A stretch of DNA of 64,000 nucleotides from Mycobacterium sp. DL (GCF_039729195.1 NZ_CP155796.1:5952001-6016000), one strand, 5' to 3'; counted from the first letter of the stretch, positions 27,817 through 38,366 are shown. Notes: a model not told the origin generated them from the sequence alone. Made by a program: numbers and translations.

Positions 27817-29115
27817 TCAATCGGCCTGGTCGGCGCGGGCCATCACGTCGCGGTACTCCTCGAGGTCGATGTCCTCGGCTGTGACCGTCTTCGTGCCGTT
27901 GTACACATCGTGGTCGATCTCATCGTCGGCGTTGGCGACCAGCATCGCCACGAAGGTGTCTCCATTGACGTTGAGGAAGGTGCGGAAGATGCCGGTGAAC
28001 CAGTCGACCGCGATCATCAGACCGATGGCCTGGACCGGAAGATCCAGTGATGCCGCCAGGAACATCGCGATCACCGGGAATCCGCCGGGGACCGTGACGG
28101 TGCCCATGTTGAGCAGGATCGCCAGGCCCATTCCCAGCACGATCTGGCCGATGGTCAGATCGATGTTGCCCGACTGCGCGAGGAACATGACCACGATCAT
28201 GTAGTTCAGCACCGCCCCGTAGGAGCCCATCGTCAGCCCCACCGACAGCGTGAAGTTGGCGACCTTCTGGCTGACACCGATCTTTTCGACGGTGTTCCTC
28301 AGCACCGTGGGGAAGGTGACTGCCGAACTCGTTGTGGTGACGGCGATCGCGGTCTGTTCGGCCAGCTTGCCGGGCAGCTTCCACGGATTCAGACGGGTAC
28401 GTGCCGTGACGACGACAACAAACAGCGCGAACAGGATCAGCACCCCGAGCAGCGTTGTACCAAGGTATTTCAGGGCGGTGGTCACCACCGCAAAGCCGAC
28501 ATCCCCTGCGAGCGGTGCCAACAGACAGAACACGCCGAGCGGCGCGATGTACATCACCAATCGGATCATGGTGAGCACGATCTGCTGGAGTTGATCGATG
28601 AACGTGAGCACCCGCGTGTCGCCGGTCTTGTTGATCTGAGTGCGCAGGGCAACTCCGAACAACAGCGAGAACACGATGATCGGCACCATCGTCGCCGTCG
28701 ACATCGCGTCGAAGATGTTCGTCGAGACGAAGTTGAGCAGTGTCTCCTGCCAACCCAGAGCCTCGTCGACCGACCCCTCCAGGCTCGGGTCGACCGCCTC
28801 GCCGAAAACGATTCCCGCGCCGGGCCGGATCAGGACACTCAGCGCCCATGCCAGAACCGCTGCGACGAAAGAGAAGCCGAGCATCCACTTGAACGTGCGG
28901 AAGGCGATCCTGCCGGTGCCCGTCCCGGTCATCGATCCCGTCGCCACGATCACCGACGTCATCACCAGTGGCACGATCGCCATCTGGATCAGCCGGATGA
29001 ACATGTCGCCGACGAACTTCAGATTGGCCGCCCATTCCCCGACCAGCAGGCCGAAGAGGATGCCGCCGATCGCAGCGAGACCGATCTGGACCGCGGGATG
29101 TGACAGCGACTTCAT
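27817..29115 (-). CDS. dicarboxylate/amino acid:cation symporter (DctA/GltP family)
   Basis: 432 residues, about eight helices plus two re-entrant loops. Family motifs: FIRLIQMAIVPLVMTSVIVA near residue 39, the serine-rich loop AVTTTSSAVTFPTVL near 270 and the substrate-binding stretch GTVTVPGGFPVIAMFL near 335 with DWFTGIFRTFLNVNGD near 375. Imports C4-dicarboxylates or glutamate with Na+ or H+. Separate from the ctpF operon; its leader carries an inverted repeat. Confidence 0.9.
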   Translation of the reverse strand: MKSLSHPAVQIGLAAIGGILFGLLVGEWAANLKFVGDMFIRLIQMAIVPLVMTSVIVATGSMTGTGTGRIAFRTFKWMLGFSFVAAVLAWALSVLIRPGAGIVFGEAVDPSLEGSVDEALGWQETLLNFVSTNIFDAMSTATMVPIIVFSLLFGVALRTQINKTGDTRVLTFIDQLQQIVLTMIRLVMYIAPLGVFCLLAPLAGDVGFAVVTTALKYLGTTLLGVLILFALFVVVVTARTRLNPWKLPGKLAEQTAIAVTTTSSAVTFPTVLRNTVEKIGVSQKVANFTLSVGLTMGSYGAVLNYMIVVMFLAQSGNIDLTIGQIVLGMGLAILLNMGTVTVPGGFPVIAMFLAASLDLPVQAIGLMIAVDWFTGIFRTFLNVNGDTFVAMLVANADDEIDHDVYNGTKTVTAEDIDLEEYRDVMARADQAD

Positions 29116-29131
29116 ACGTACCTCCGAAAAA

Positions 29132-29172
29132 GGGGTCCGGCACCACGATTCGACTGCCGCGCCGCGGACCCC
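29132..29172. repeat. inverted repeat between dctA-type and ccdA-type genes
   Basis: Perfect 8-base arms (GGGGTCCG at 29132-29139, CGGACCCC at 29165-29172), with an inner GCA/TGC pairing that can extend the stem. It begins 17 bases upstream of the symporter start and lies about 100 bases downstream of the ccdA-type stop, on the same strand. It could be a terminator for the upstream genes, an mRNA leader structure, or an operator. Confidence 0.45.
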
Positions 29173-29271
29173 GATTGGCAGCGTTGGATCAGCGGAACGT
29201 TATGCCGACCGGGATACCTGGACGTGGCGACCAGATTTCGTGCGCGTTACCGCATCGCCGTCCCGTGCGGT

Positions 29272-30144
29272 TCAGCCTTCAGCAGCCGTCGTCCTCCGAC
29301 GGCGGGCGACTCGGCGCCATCGGAAGACCCCGGCGGCGCCGATTATCACGACGAGAAGCACCAGCAGCGGCAGGATTCCGATGGCGCCGACGGCCGCTGA
29401 CATCGCTTCCTGCACCCGTGCGGCAGCCTCGATCAGCGGGTCCGAGGCCGACCCACCGCCGATCACTCGCAGTTCGTACACGCCGTAGTACGCCACATAC
29501 GCACCGGCCGCGAGCAGCAGCACACCGCCGATCCGGTTCAGATGGCCTGTCGCGCCGCGGAGCCAGTTCGTGACCGGCCCGGCCGCCAGCGCGATCGCGG
29601 TGGCGAGGACACCGACCAGCAACGCCATGCCTGCGGCATAGGCCAGGTAGGCGGTGACCCCGTCCAGAATCGAGCCCGTCCGGAAGGTCGAGCCGGTGAC
29701 CGCGAGGAACGGGCCGATCGTGCAGGACAGCGAGGCCACCGCGTAGGCCACGCCGTAGCCGAACATCGAGCCCAGCCGCGCGGTGGGCGCACCGCTTCGG
29801 GCCTTCGGGAGAACGAGGGTCAGCTCCCGGCCGCTGAGCATCCAGGCCCCGAGCAGGACCAACACGGCCCCGATGACCACGGTGAAGACCGGCAGGTACT
29901 GCTGGATCACGGCGGTGAAGGGCGCCAAGATCAGTGCAAACGATCCGAAGACGACCAGAAAGCCGGTCGCCATCATCGCCGTGGCAGCAAGCGCGCGGCC
30001 CACCGCGGCGAGGCGACCGGGAGGCGCACCGCCCTCGCCGGCCACAACCAGAGCCAGGTATCCCGGCAGAAGCGCGAAGCCGCACGGATTCAGGGCCGCG
30101 ACCAGTCCCGCGGCCATGGCGAACCCGACGGCTCCTCCGTCCAT
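29272..30144 (-). CDS. ccdA: cytochrome c biogenesis / thiol-disulfide reductant transporter (CcdA-like)
   Basis: 290 residues, six or more helices. The two conserved membrane cysteines are seen in LNPCGFALLPGYLAL near residue 20 and ASLSCTIGPFLAVTG near 135, the hallmark of CcdA/DsbD-beta proteins that pass electrons from cytoplasmic thioredoxin to periplasmic proteins. The C-terminal extension holds one more helix and an Arg-rich tail. Start ATG 30144 overlaps the TlpA-like gene stop (ATGA), so the two are coupled: CcdA would reduce the TlpA-like partner. Confidence 0.88.
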   Translation of the reverse strand: MDGGAVGFAMAAGLVAALNPCGFALLPGYLALVVAGEGGAPPGRLAAVGRALAATAMMATGFLVVFGSFALILAPFTAVIQQYLPVFTVVIGAVLVLLGAWMLSGRELTLVLPKARSGAPTARLGSMFGYGVAYAVASLSCTIGPFLAVTGSTFRTGSILDGVTAYLAYAAGMALLVGVLATAIALAAGPVTNWLRGATGHLNRIGGVLLLAAGAYVAYYGVYELRVIGGGSASDPLIEAAARVQEAMSAAVGAIGILPLLVLLVVIIGAAGVFRWRRVARRRRTTAAEG

Positions 30145-30695
30145 CAGGGGTTGACGAGGGTGGAGATCCGGGTGTTGAGCGCCGGCGCGCCCAGGGTGCC
30201 GGGCACGACGTCGACCGACCCGTCTGCCGTGACGAACGCAAAGGCCGGTTGCGCAGTCACGCCGAACCGCTGCCATACCGCGCCGTCGATGTCGGCGATG
30301 TTGGTGAAGAAGTCCAGGTCGTATCTGTCGACGAACTCCTGCATCGCAGGCTGCTGATCCAAGGCCGCGACGCCGACAAATGTTGCGTCGGGATTGGCGC
30401 GCGCGGCCTCGGCGACCTCCGGTGCCTCTCGCTGACAGGTGGGGCACCACGGCGCCCAGAACCAGAACACAGCGGGCTTACCGGCCAGCGTCTGTCCGGA
30501 GAACTTCTGTCCACCGACGGTCTGGGCGACGAAGTCGAGTTGAGCCGGCACCGATGCGACGCTCGCCGTCGTCTCGGACGCCACTGTGGGAGCCGTTCCC
30601 GCAGCCACCGATTCGGTGGTCTCCGCGGAACCGCCGCATCCCGCAGCGACGCTGACGGTGGCGCCCAGCGCCGCAACTGCATACCTGATTCGCAC
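30144..30695 (-). CDS. TlpA/MPT53-like secreted thioredoxin-fold lipoprotein
   Basis: 183 residues from GTG 30695, chosen because AGGAGAGG precedes it; the open frame extends 12 codons further. N-terminal signal with a lipobox VSVAAGCGG, a Thr/Ser/Ala-rich linker, then a redoxin domain with active site FWAPWCPTCQREAPEV. The cis-Pro region is AQPAFAFV. Resembles the DsbE/DsbF-type MPT53 of mycobacteria. Partner of the overlapping ccdA gene. In this locus it may handle disulfides or persulfides outside the membrane. Confidence 0.85.
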   Translation of the reverse strand: MRIRYAVAALGATVSVAAGCGGSAETTESVAAGTAPTVASETTASVASVPAQLDFVAQTVGGQKFSGQTLAGKPAVFWFWAPWCPTCQREAPEVAEAARANPDATFVGVAALDQQPAMQEFVDRYDLDFFTNIADIDGAVWQRFGVTAQPAFAFVTADGSVDVVPGTLGAPALNTRISTLVNP

Positions 30696-30803
30696 TGTCA
30701 GACCTCTCCTACTTCGCGCGGACGGCATCATCCAAGCAGTACATGAGCAGGAGCTGCTTGGCCATTGTCATCAATGTGACGGTGTCCGAACCGGCCGGAA
30801 GCG

Positions 30804-31208
30804 TTACGCCGACGCGGACCCTTTCCGCGCCGCGATCTTGGCGCGGACCTGCGCCATGTCCAGTGCTTTCACGCGGCTGATCAGATCTTCCAGTGCCGCC
30901 GCCGGCATCGCACCGGCCTGGCTGTACACCAGCACACCGTCACGGAACGCCATCACGGTCGGGATGGAGCGGATGTCCAGCGTGGCGGCCAGGTCACGTT
31001 CGGCCTGGGTGTCGACCTTGGCGTGCACGACGTCCGGATGCGCGGCGGCCGACCGCTCGAAGACCGGCGCGAAAGCGCGGCACGGGCCACACCAGGACGC
31101 CCAGAAGTCCACCAGGACAATCGGATTGTCGGTTACCGTGGGCTCGAAGTCGTCGTAGGTCAGGTTGTTGATGTTCGTTGCGTTGATGGGTTTGGCATTG
31201 ATTGTCAT
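30804..31208 (-). CDS. thioredoxin
   Basis: 134 residues. Classic thioredoxin: IVLVDFWASWCGPCRAFAPVF with the WCGPC active site near residue 38, and cis-Pro in IRSIPTVMAFRDG near 80. The C-terminal ~20 residues extend past the usual ~108-residue fold (RVKALDMAQVRAKIAARKG). It sits between the TlpA-like and sulfide:quinone oxidoreductase genes, so it may reduce protein persulfides or accept sulfane sulfur in this pathway. Cytoplasmic. Confidence 0.9.
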   Translation of the reverse strand: MTINAKPINATNINNLTYDDFEPTVTDNPIVLVDFWASWCGPCRAFAPVFERSAAAHPDVVHAKVDTQAERDLAATLDIRSIPTVMAFRDGVLVYSQAGAMPAAALEDLISRVKALDMAQVRAKIAARKGSASA

Positions 31209-31238
31209 TGCAGTGTCCTTTCTCCGGGTAGAGATTTC

Positions 31239-32435
31239 CTAGGCGAGACCTTTGAGCATCAGATTCCAGTACATGAACGGCAGCCCGTACTTCTTCAGGT
31301 ACCAAAAGCTCCGGTGCGGTCTGGTCGGGTTGATCAACGGGAACGACGGCGTGAGGTTGAGGTCGTAGTCGAACTCCGCCAACAACATCGAGTGCGACGA
31401 CGTGACGATCGGGCACGACCCGTATCCGTTGTAGCGGGCGACCAGTGGCCGGCCCTCGAGGAAGGCCTCGATGTTGTCGACGACCACCGGCGCCTGTTTG
31501 CGAATCGCCGCTCCGGTCTTGGAGTTGGGTGACGATCCGGCGTCGCCGAGGCTGAACACGTTGGGATAGCGCACATGTTGCATGCTGTGCTTGTCGATCT
31601 CGACGTAGCCACCCCCGTCCCCGGTCGAGAGCACGCTCGACTTGATCCAGTCCGGCGCGGACTGACGTGGCACGGCATGGAGCACGTCATAGGACAGCAT
31701 GGTGCCGGGTCCGCCCTCGCCGACTCCGGTCACACCGACCTTGTGCGACGCCGCGTCGACAGAGGTCACCTCGGCGTTGGTGTGCACCGTGATTCCGTAG
31801 TCCGCTGCGACGACGTCGAGGCTGTCGGCGATCGCCGGGATGCCGAACAGCCGGGGTGTCGGCACCACCAGGTGTACGTCGATGTCGTCGAGCACTCCTT
31901 GGGACCGCCAGTAGTCGCTGGCCAGGTACGCGATCTTCTGCGGCGCTCCGGCACACTTGATCGGACCCGAAGGCATCATGAACACCGCACTGCCCGAACG
32001 CAGGTCGCGAATGTGCTCCCACGTGCGCGGCGCCAGGTCGTACCGGTAGTTCGAGGACACACCGTCCGTGCCGAGAGCGTCCTGCAAGCCCTCGGTGCGG
32101 TTCCAGTCCAACTGGATCCCGGGACAGACGACGAGCACGTCGTAGGAGTAGGTCGCGCCGTCGGTGCACGTGACCGTGTTGTTGTCGGGATCGACGGTCG
32201 CGGCGGCATTCCTGATCCAGGTCGCCCCCTTGGGCATCACCGACGCCTCCGACCGTGCGGTCGTCGACGCCTGTGCCTGACCGCCGCCGACCAGCGTCCA
32301 CAGCGGCTGGTAGTAGTGCATGTCGGACGGCTCGATCACGGCGACGTCGGAGTGGCCTTTGCGGAGCAGCCGGGCGGCAACCGAGATTCCGGCACTGCCG
32401 CCGCCGACGATGAGGATCTGATGTCTCGTGTTCAC
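31239..32435 (-). CDS. sqr: sulfide:quinone oxidoreductase (FAD-dependent)
   Basis: 398 residues. FAD dinucleotide-binding motif ILIVGGGSAGISVAARLL near residue 7, PSDMHYYQPLWTLVGGG near 36, second ATP/NAD-like region VLVVCPGIQLDWN near 98 and the FAD-closing VFSLGDAGSSPNSKTGAAI near 297. The Cys in GPIKCAGAPQKIAYL near 160 is one expected redox cysteine. Type II SQR family: oxidises H2S to sulfane sulfur and reduces quinone at the membrane. The C-terminal amphipathic segment WYLKKYGLPFMYWNLMLKG fits membrane attachment. Sits directly after the persulfide dioxygenase gene. Confidence 0.9.
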   Translation of the reverse strand: MNTRHQILIVGGGSAGISVAARLLRKGHSDVAVIEPSDMHYYQPLWTLVGGGQAQASTTARSEASVMPKGATWIRNAAATVDPDNNTVTCTDGATYSYDVLVVCPGIQLDWNRTEGLQDALGTDGVSSNYRYDLAPRTWEHIRDLRSGSAVFMMPSGPIKCAGAPQKIAYLASDYWRSQGVLDDIDVHLVVPTPRLFGIPAIADSLDVVAADYGITVHTNAEVTSVDAASHKVGVTGVGEGGPGTMLSYDVLHAVPRQSAPDWIKSSVLSTGDGGGYVEIDKHSMQHVRYPNVFSLGDAGSSPNSKTGAAIRKQAPVVVDNIEAFLEGRPLVARYNGYGSCPIVTSSHSMLLAEFDYDLNLTPSFPLINPTRPHRSFWYLKKYGLPFMYWNLMLKGLA

Positions 32436-32456
32436 GATGGTCGGTTCCTCAGCCGC

Positions 32457-33836
32457 TCAGGCACTCTGGTGGGCGTCGTCCCAGGCGCCGAAGCCACCCA
32501 GGATGTCGCTGACATCGACGAATCCGTTCTGCCGCAGCAGGCTCGCCGCCACCGAGGACCGGTACCCGCCGGCGCAGTACACCACCGTGGGCTTGGCGGG
32601 ATCCAGCTCGCCCAGCCGGGTCGGCAGCTGGCCGACGGGGATGGCGATCGCACCCGGGATGGTGCCGGCTTCGACCTCACCCGGGTTGCGCACGTCGACG
32701 ATCTGCAGATCAGCGAGCTCTGACGCGCGCTGGTCGAACGCCTTGGCCGTCAACCGGGATGCGATCTGCACGTCGTCGCGGTGGGCGAACATCACCTCGA
32801 AGGGCTTGTCGAGGTAGCCGATGACCCGGTCGAAACCGATCCGGGCGAGCCGGTTCTTGCCTTCCAGTTCCTGACCCGGCTCGGTGAACAGCACGACGTC
32901 GACGTCGGAGCGCAGCACCGACCCGGCGAACTCGGCGTAGCGGCCCTCCAGACCGATGTTGATCGCCTGGCGCAGGTGCCCCAACGCAAATTCCTCCGGG
33001 CCGCGCCCGTCCACCAGAACCGCGCCACCCTCGATCGCTTCGAGCACCTGCTCGTAGGTCATCGCGGTCGGCATCTTGGTCTGGTCCAGCAGTTCGCGGT
33101 CTTTGCGGTTGAGGATCGCGTCGTAGACGAAGTAACTCGGCGCCGGCGGCTGACCTTCGGTGACCAGGTTCATGAACGTCGCCTTGTCGGGCGCACGCAA
33201 CGCGTAGTTGGTCTCCTTCTGCTCCCCCATCGTCGACCACAGATCGGTCGACAGGTTCTTGCCGCACGCCGAGCCCGCGCCGTGCGCCGGGTACACGCGA
33301 GTGGCGTCGGGCAGCGTCATCAGCTTGTTGTGCAGCGAGTCGTAGAGCTTCTCGGCCAGCTCCTCGCGCGTGAAGCCGATCGAGGCCAGCAGGTCGGGGC
33401 GACCGACATCGCCGATGAAGAGCGCGTCGCCGGTCAGCACGCCGTAGGGCACCTCGTCGTCGGCGTGCTCGTACACCACGATGCTCATCGATTCGGGCGT
33501 GTGTCCCGGGGTGTGGCGGAACTCCAGCGTCACCTCGCCCAGCGAATAGCGTTCACCATCGGCGACGCCCATCGACTCGAACTCGGTCTCGGCGACCGAG
33601 GAGTACACGATCTTGGCGCCGGTGGCCTCGGCCAGTTCCAGATGGCCGGACAGGAAGTCGGCGTGGAAGTGGGTCTCGACGACCAGTTCGATCGAGAGAC
33701 CGAACTCCCGGGCGTCGGAGAGATACTCGCCCACGTCGCGCTGGGGATCGACAACGATTGCACGTCCGGTCTTTTCGTCGGCGATCAAGTACGACGCATG
33801 GGACAGGCAGTCCAAGTAGTACTGGATGAATTTCAT
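32457..33836 (-). CDS. persulfide dioxygenase-rhodanese fusion
   Basis: 459 residues. Residues 1-~240 are a metallo-beta-lactamase fold of the ETHE1 type: THFHADFLSGH (His56, His58, Asp60), HTPGHT (His112) and TGDALFIGDVGRPDLL (Asp137), then YPAHGAGSACG. Two rhodanese domains follow. The first (~265-350) lacks an active-site Cys (VVLFTEPGQ). The second (~365-459) has CAGGYRSS near 431. Oxidises glutathione-, mycothiol- or thiol-bound persulfide to sulfite, and the rhodanese moves sulfane sulfur. First gene of the leftward operon; its promoter contains a CsoR/CstR-type palindrome. Confidence 0.9.
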   Translation of the reverse strand: MKFIQYYLDCLSHASYLIADEKTGRAIVVDPQRDVGEYLSDAREFGLSIELVVETHFHADFLSGHLELAEATGAKIVYSSVAETEFESMGVADGERYSLGEVTLEFRHTPGHTPESMSIVVYEHADDEVPYGVLTGDALFIGDVGRPDLLASIGFTREELAEKLYDSLHNKLMTLPDATRVYPAHGAGSACGKNLSTDLWSTMGEQKETNYALRAPDKATFMNLVTEGQPPAPSYFVYDAILNRKDRELLDQTKMPTAMTYEQVLEAIEGGAVLVDGRGPEEFALGHLRQAINIGLEGRYAEFAGSVLRSDVDVVLFTEPGQELEGKNRLARIGFDRVIGYLDKPFEVMFAHRDDVQIASRLTAKAFDQRASELADLQIVDVRNPGEVEAGTIPGAIAIPVGQLPTRLGELDPAKPTVVYCAGGYRSSVAASLLRQNGFVDVSDILGGFGAWDDAHQSA

Positions 33837-33871
33837 GTCGGTGGCCCTTTCGTTCGGCGGGGGATGCTGTC

Positions 33872-33901
33872 ATCGTGCCTATACCCCTGTGGGTATGTCA
33901 A
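33872..33901 (-). promoter_or_regulatory. leftward promoter of the persulfide operon
   Basis: Minus strand: -35 TTGACA (33901-33896), 18-base spacer, CACGAT at 33877-33872 as an imperfect -10. The palindrome at 33881-33896 lies in the spacer, so repressor binding would exclude RNA polymerase. Confidence 0.5.
33881..33896. promoter_or_regulatory. CsoR/CstR-type operator, box 1
   Basis: ATACCCCTGTGGGTAT, a palindrome of the AT-flanked, C-run/G-run type bound by CsoR-family repressors. It sits in the spacer of the leftward promoter. Confidence 0.7.
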
Positions 33902-33917
33902 GTACCCCCGGGGGTAT
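33902..33917. promoter_or_regulatory. CsoR/CstR-type operator, box 2
   Basis: GTACCCCCGGGGGTAT; the inner 14 bases (33903-33916) form a perfect palindrome. It directly precedes a TATAAATATT stretch. Confidence 0.75.
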
Positions 33918-33935
33918 AAATATTCCTGCTTGCGT

Positions 33936-33951
33936 TTACCCCCAGGGGTAT
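33936..33951. promoter_or_regulatory. CsoR/CstR-type operator, box 3
   Basis: TTACCCCCAGGGGTAT. It lies between a possible rightward -35 (TTGCGT, 33930-33935) and -10 (TATCAT, 33955-33960), so it could control the rhodanese-TauE-CstR operon. Confidence 0.7.
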
Positions 33952-33971
33952 GCATATCATGGAGCCAGCAC

Positions 33972-33986
33972 ATACCCCCCCTGGTA
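33972..33986. promoter_or_regulatory. CsoR/CstR-type operator, box 4
   Basis: ATACCCCCCTGGTAT, a less symmetric copy about 42 bases upstream of the rhodanese start, near the expected rightward transcription start. Confidence 0.6.
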
Positions 33987-34028
33987 TCGGTCACTATGGC
34001 CGAAACGCCACCCCGAAAGGACCTCGAC

Positions 34029-35835
<1,807 letters not shown>

Positions 35836-35856
35836 TCAGACAACCAGGAGGAAATC

Positions 35857-36264
35857 ATGAGTTACGCATTGTCCACGACGTTGCACACCACGTTCGAAGA
35901 CGCTGTTGATCGCACCCGCAAAGCATTGGCGGATCAAGGTTTTGGGGTGCTGACCGAGATCGACATGAAGGCCACGCTGAAGGCCAAGCTCGGCGAGGAC
36001 ATCGAGGACTACCTGATCCTCGGCGCCTGTAACCCGCCGCTGGCCCACCGAGCGGTGAACGCCGACCGTCAGATCGGCCTGCTGCTGCCCTGCAACGTCG
36101 CCGTGCGCGCCGACACCACCGCCGGCGGCGACGCGGTGATCGTCGACGCGATGGATCCTCAGGTGATGGTCCAACTCTCCGATGAGCCCGGTGTTCGTGA
36201 GGTTGCCGAAGAAGCCGCGGCCAAGCTGCGGGCGGCGCTCGACTCGCTGGGGGCCGACCGCTGA
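35857..36264 (+). CDS. DUF302 family protein
   Basis: 135 residues, soluble. DUF302 pattern: TFEDAVDRTRKALADQGFGVLTEIDM near residue 12, YLILGACNPPLAHRAV near 52 with a conserved Cys, and LLPCNVAVR near 76 with a second. The family is common next to sulfur-oxidation and rhodanese genes but has no firm function; a sulfur-carrier or redox role via the two Cys is a guess. It starts 21 bases after the repressor gene and overlaps the next gene by one base. Confidence 0.85.
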   Translation: MSYALSTTLHTTFEDAVDRTRKALADQGFGVLTEIDMKATLKAKLGEDIEDYLILGACNPPLAHRAVNADRQIGLLLPCNVAVRADTTAGGDAVIVDAMDPQVMVQLSDEPGVREVAEEAAAKLRAALDSLGADR

Positions 36265-37637
36265 TGACAGTGCCGGACCACAGGAGCGACATCGATGTGG
36301 CCATCATCGAGACGAGCGGGCTCGGAGATCGCAGCTACCTGATCAGTGCCGACGGGATCGCCGTCGTGATCGATCCGCAACGCGACATCGACCGCGTGGT
36401 CGACCTCGCCCGCGAGCGGGGGGTGAAGATCACCCACGTGCTGGAGACACACATCCACAATGACTACGTGACCGGCGGCCTCGAGCTCTCCCGGAGCGCC
36501 GACGCCGAGTACGTGGTGCCCGCCGGTGACGAGGTGGGCTACCGACGGCGTGCCGTCGTCGACGGCGACGTCATCGATGCCGGCCCAGTTCGACTGCAGG
36601 TCATGCACACCCCCGGTCACACCCACCATCACGTCAGCTATGTGCTTCGCGACGCCGGCGACAACGTGGTCGGCGCATTCACCGGCGGATCGATGTTGCA
36701 CGGGACGACCGGGCGCACCGACCTCCTCGGCACCGAGCACACCGAGGCGCTCACGCATGCACAGTTCCACTCGGTGCGCCGACTCGCCGCCGAACTGCCC
36801 GATGACACCCCGGTCTATCCGACACACGGGTTCGGCAGCTTCTGCTCGGCGACCCCCGCCAGCGGCGACTCGTCCACCATTGCCGAACAGCGCCAGGACA
36901 ATCCCGCCCTGACCCAGGACGAACAGAGCTACGTCGACGAGCTGATCGCCGGGCTATCGGCCTACCCCGCGTACTACGCGCACATGGGCGTCATCAACTC
37001 CGAGGGACCTGACCCGGTTGATCTGTCACTGCCGGAACCGGTCGATCCCGACGAGCTGCGGCGGCGTATCGACGCCGGGGAGTGGGTGGTGGACCTGCGT
37101 CAGCGCACCGCGTTTGCGGCCGGACACCTCGGTGGCACCGTCGCTTTCGAGCTGTCGGAGTCCTTCGTCACCTACCTCGGCTGGCTGTACTCGTGGGGTT
37201 CGCCGCTGACCCTCATCGGCGCGGATGTCGACCAGATCGCCGATGCGCGACGCGAACTCGTGCGCATCGGTGTCGACAACGTGACAGGATCCGCTGTCGG
37301 AGAGATCCACACGCTCGCGGCCGGACGGCCGTTGCGGTCCTATCGTGTCGCGGACTTCGCTGATCTCGCCGAGGCACTCGACGCCGGCCGACCCGCTGTG
37401 CTCGACGTCCGGCAGAGTGGCGAGTTCGACGACGGCCACATCCCGGGCGCGCTCAACATCCCCCTGCACGAGGTCGCGGAGCGTATCGACCAGGTGCCCG
37501 CCGGCGAGGTGTGGGTGCACTGCGCCTCCGGGTACCGCTCCTCCATCGCCGCCTCGATGATCGACCGCTCCGAGCGGACCGTGGTCCTTGTCGACGACAC
37601 TTTCGAGCAGGCCGAGAAGTTGGGTCTCGTGCGCTAG
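36264..37637 (+). CDS. second MBL-fold/rhodanese fusion, persulfide dioxygenase-like with altered metal site
   Basis: 457 residues. The N-terminal MBL fold keeps THIHNDYVTGG (His63, His65, Asp67) and HTPGHTHHH (His119), but the expected Asp of TGD is Gly (TGGSMLHGTTGRTDLL, Gly142) and FSGH is TGG. Then YPTHGFGSFCS. A degenerate rhodanese domain without Cys (~250-340) precedes a complete one (~350-457) with active site VHCASGYRSS. It shares the whole architecture of the enzyme at 32457-33836 but may be a thiosulfate/polysulfide-handling paralogue or have a different metal. Last gene of the rightward operon. Confidence 0.82.
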   Translation: MTVPDHRSDIDVAIIETSGLGDRSYLISADGIAVVIDPQRDIDRVVDLARERGVKITHVLETHIHNDYVTGGLELSRSADAEYVVPAGDEVGYRRRAVVDGDVIDAGPVRLQVMHTPGHTHHHVSYVLRDAGDNVVGAFTGGSMLHGTTGRTDLLGTEHTEALTHAQFHSVRRLAAELPDDTPVYPTHGFGSFCSATPASGDSSTIAEQRQDNPALTQDEQSYVDELIAGLSAYPAYYAHMGVINSEGPDPVDLSLPEPVDPDELRRRIDAGEWVVDLRQRTAFAAGHLGGTVAFELSESFVTYLGWLYSWGSPLTLIGADVDQIADARRELVRIGVDNVTGSAVGEIHTLAAGRPLRSYRVADFADLAEALDAGRPAVLDVRQSGEFDDGHIPGALNIPLHEVAERIDQVPAGEVWVHCASGYRSSIAASMIDRSERTVVLVDDTFEQAEKLGLVR

Positions 37638-37993
37638 CCCAGAATCACGGAGTACAGCAGCACGACGACGATCGCGGTGGCGAACGCGATCGTGACACCA
37701 CCGATCAGCAGGACCTCGGTGCGCGGGGCGGACATGACCGTTCGTCCCGCGACCACCGGGCTGTCTCTGATGTGGTGCGATCGCCGGTAACCCAGCGCGA
37801 GGACGAGCAACGCGAGCAGCGTCGCGGTCAGCGCAAGCGCCGTCCGTCCAGGCCCCAGCGGTCCGTGTTCCCGCAGCAGTACAAGGGCGCCGCCGACCAA
37901 GAAACCGAATGCGGTTCTCTCCCAGGACAACAGGGTGCGTTCGGGTTGAAGACCGGGCTTCCACGGCTCACGGCGGGACACCTCACCGCCCAC
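37634..37993 (-). CDS. DUF202 membrane protein
   Basis: 119 residues, three hydrophobic helices. DUF202 signature PERTLLSWERTAFGFLVGGALVLL near residue 17 (R-T-x-L-x-W-x-R). Small inner-membrane family of unknown function. Overlaps the preceding DUF202 gene by 11 bases, so the two are coupled and may form a heteromer. It converges with the persulfide dioxygenase-like gene, overlapping its last four bases. Confidence 0.8.
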   Translation of the reverse strand: MGGEVSRREPWKPGLQPERTLLSWERTAFGFLVGGALVLLREHGPLGPGRTALALTATLLALLVLALGYRRSHHIRDSPVVAGRTVMSAPRTEVLLIGGVTIAFATAIVVVLLYSVILG

Positions 37994-38366
37994 CCGGCGG
38001 CCAGACGACCAGAATCACGAGAACCACGACGGTGATGGCGAAGATGGCACCGCCCAGAAGCAGCGGCACATACGTGGTCGGCAGGTCCTCTTCGCGCCGC
38101 ATCGCGGTCTGCACGCGCTGCCAACGCCGCACCGCCAGCGCAGCCAACAGTCCGCCCCCGGCCGTCAGCACGACGCTGAGGCCGTGCCGCACTCCGGGTA
38201 TCCCGAAGGACGGGACGAACTGCACCACGGCGATACCGCCTGCGATCAGCGCCAGCGCGGTGCGGATCCACGCCAGGAAGGTCCGCTCGTTCGCCAGCGT
38301 GAAGCGGTAGTCGGGTTCCTGTTCATCCCGGGATGCGGCCGATTGATCGTCGTCGCGGAGGTTCAC
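37983..38366 (-). CDS. DUF202 membrane protein (YidH-like)
   Basis: 127 residues from GTG 38366, chosen because GGGAAGGCGG precedes it. A charged N-terminus is followed by the DUF202 core FTLANERTFLAWIRTALALIAGG and two further helices, ending LVILVVWPPGGR. Paired with a second DUF202 gene, as is usual for this family. Function unknown. Confidence 0.82.
   Translation of the reverse strand: MNLRDDDQSAASRDEQEPDYRFTLANERTFLAWIRTALALIAGGIAVVQFVPSFGIPGVRHGLSVVLTAGGGLLAALAVRRWQRVQTAMRREEDLPTTYVPLLLGGAIFAITVVVLVILVVWPPGGR

Noticed and set aside
33881..33986. Possible CRISPR-like or tandem repeat array
   Set aside because: The four repeats are short palindromes of unequal spacing with no constant spacers; they fit repressor sites in a divergent promoter.
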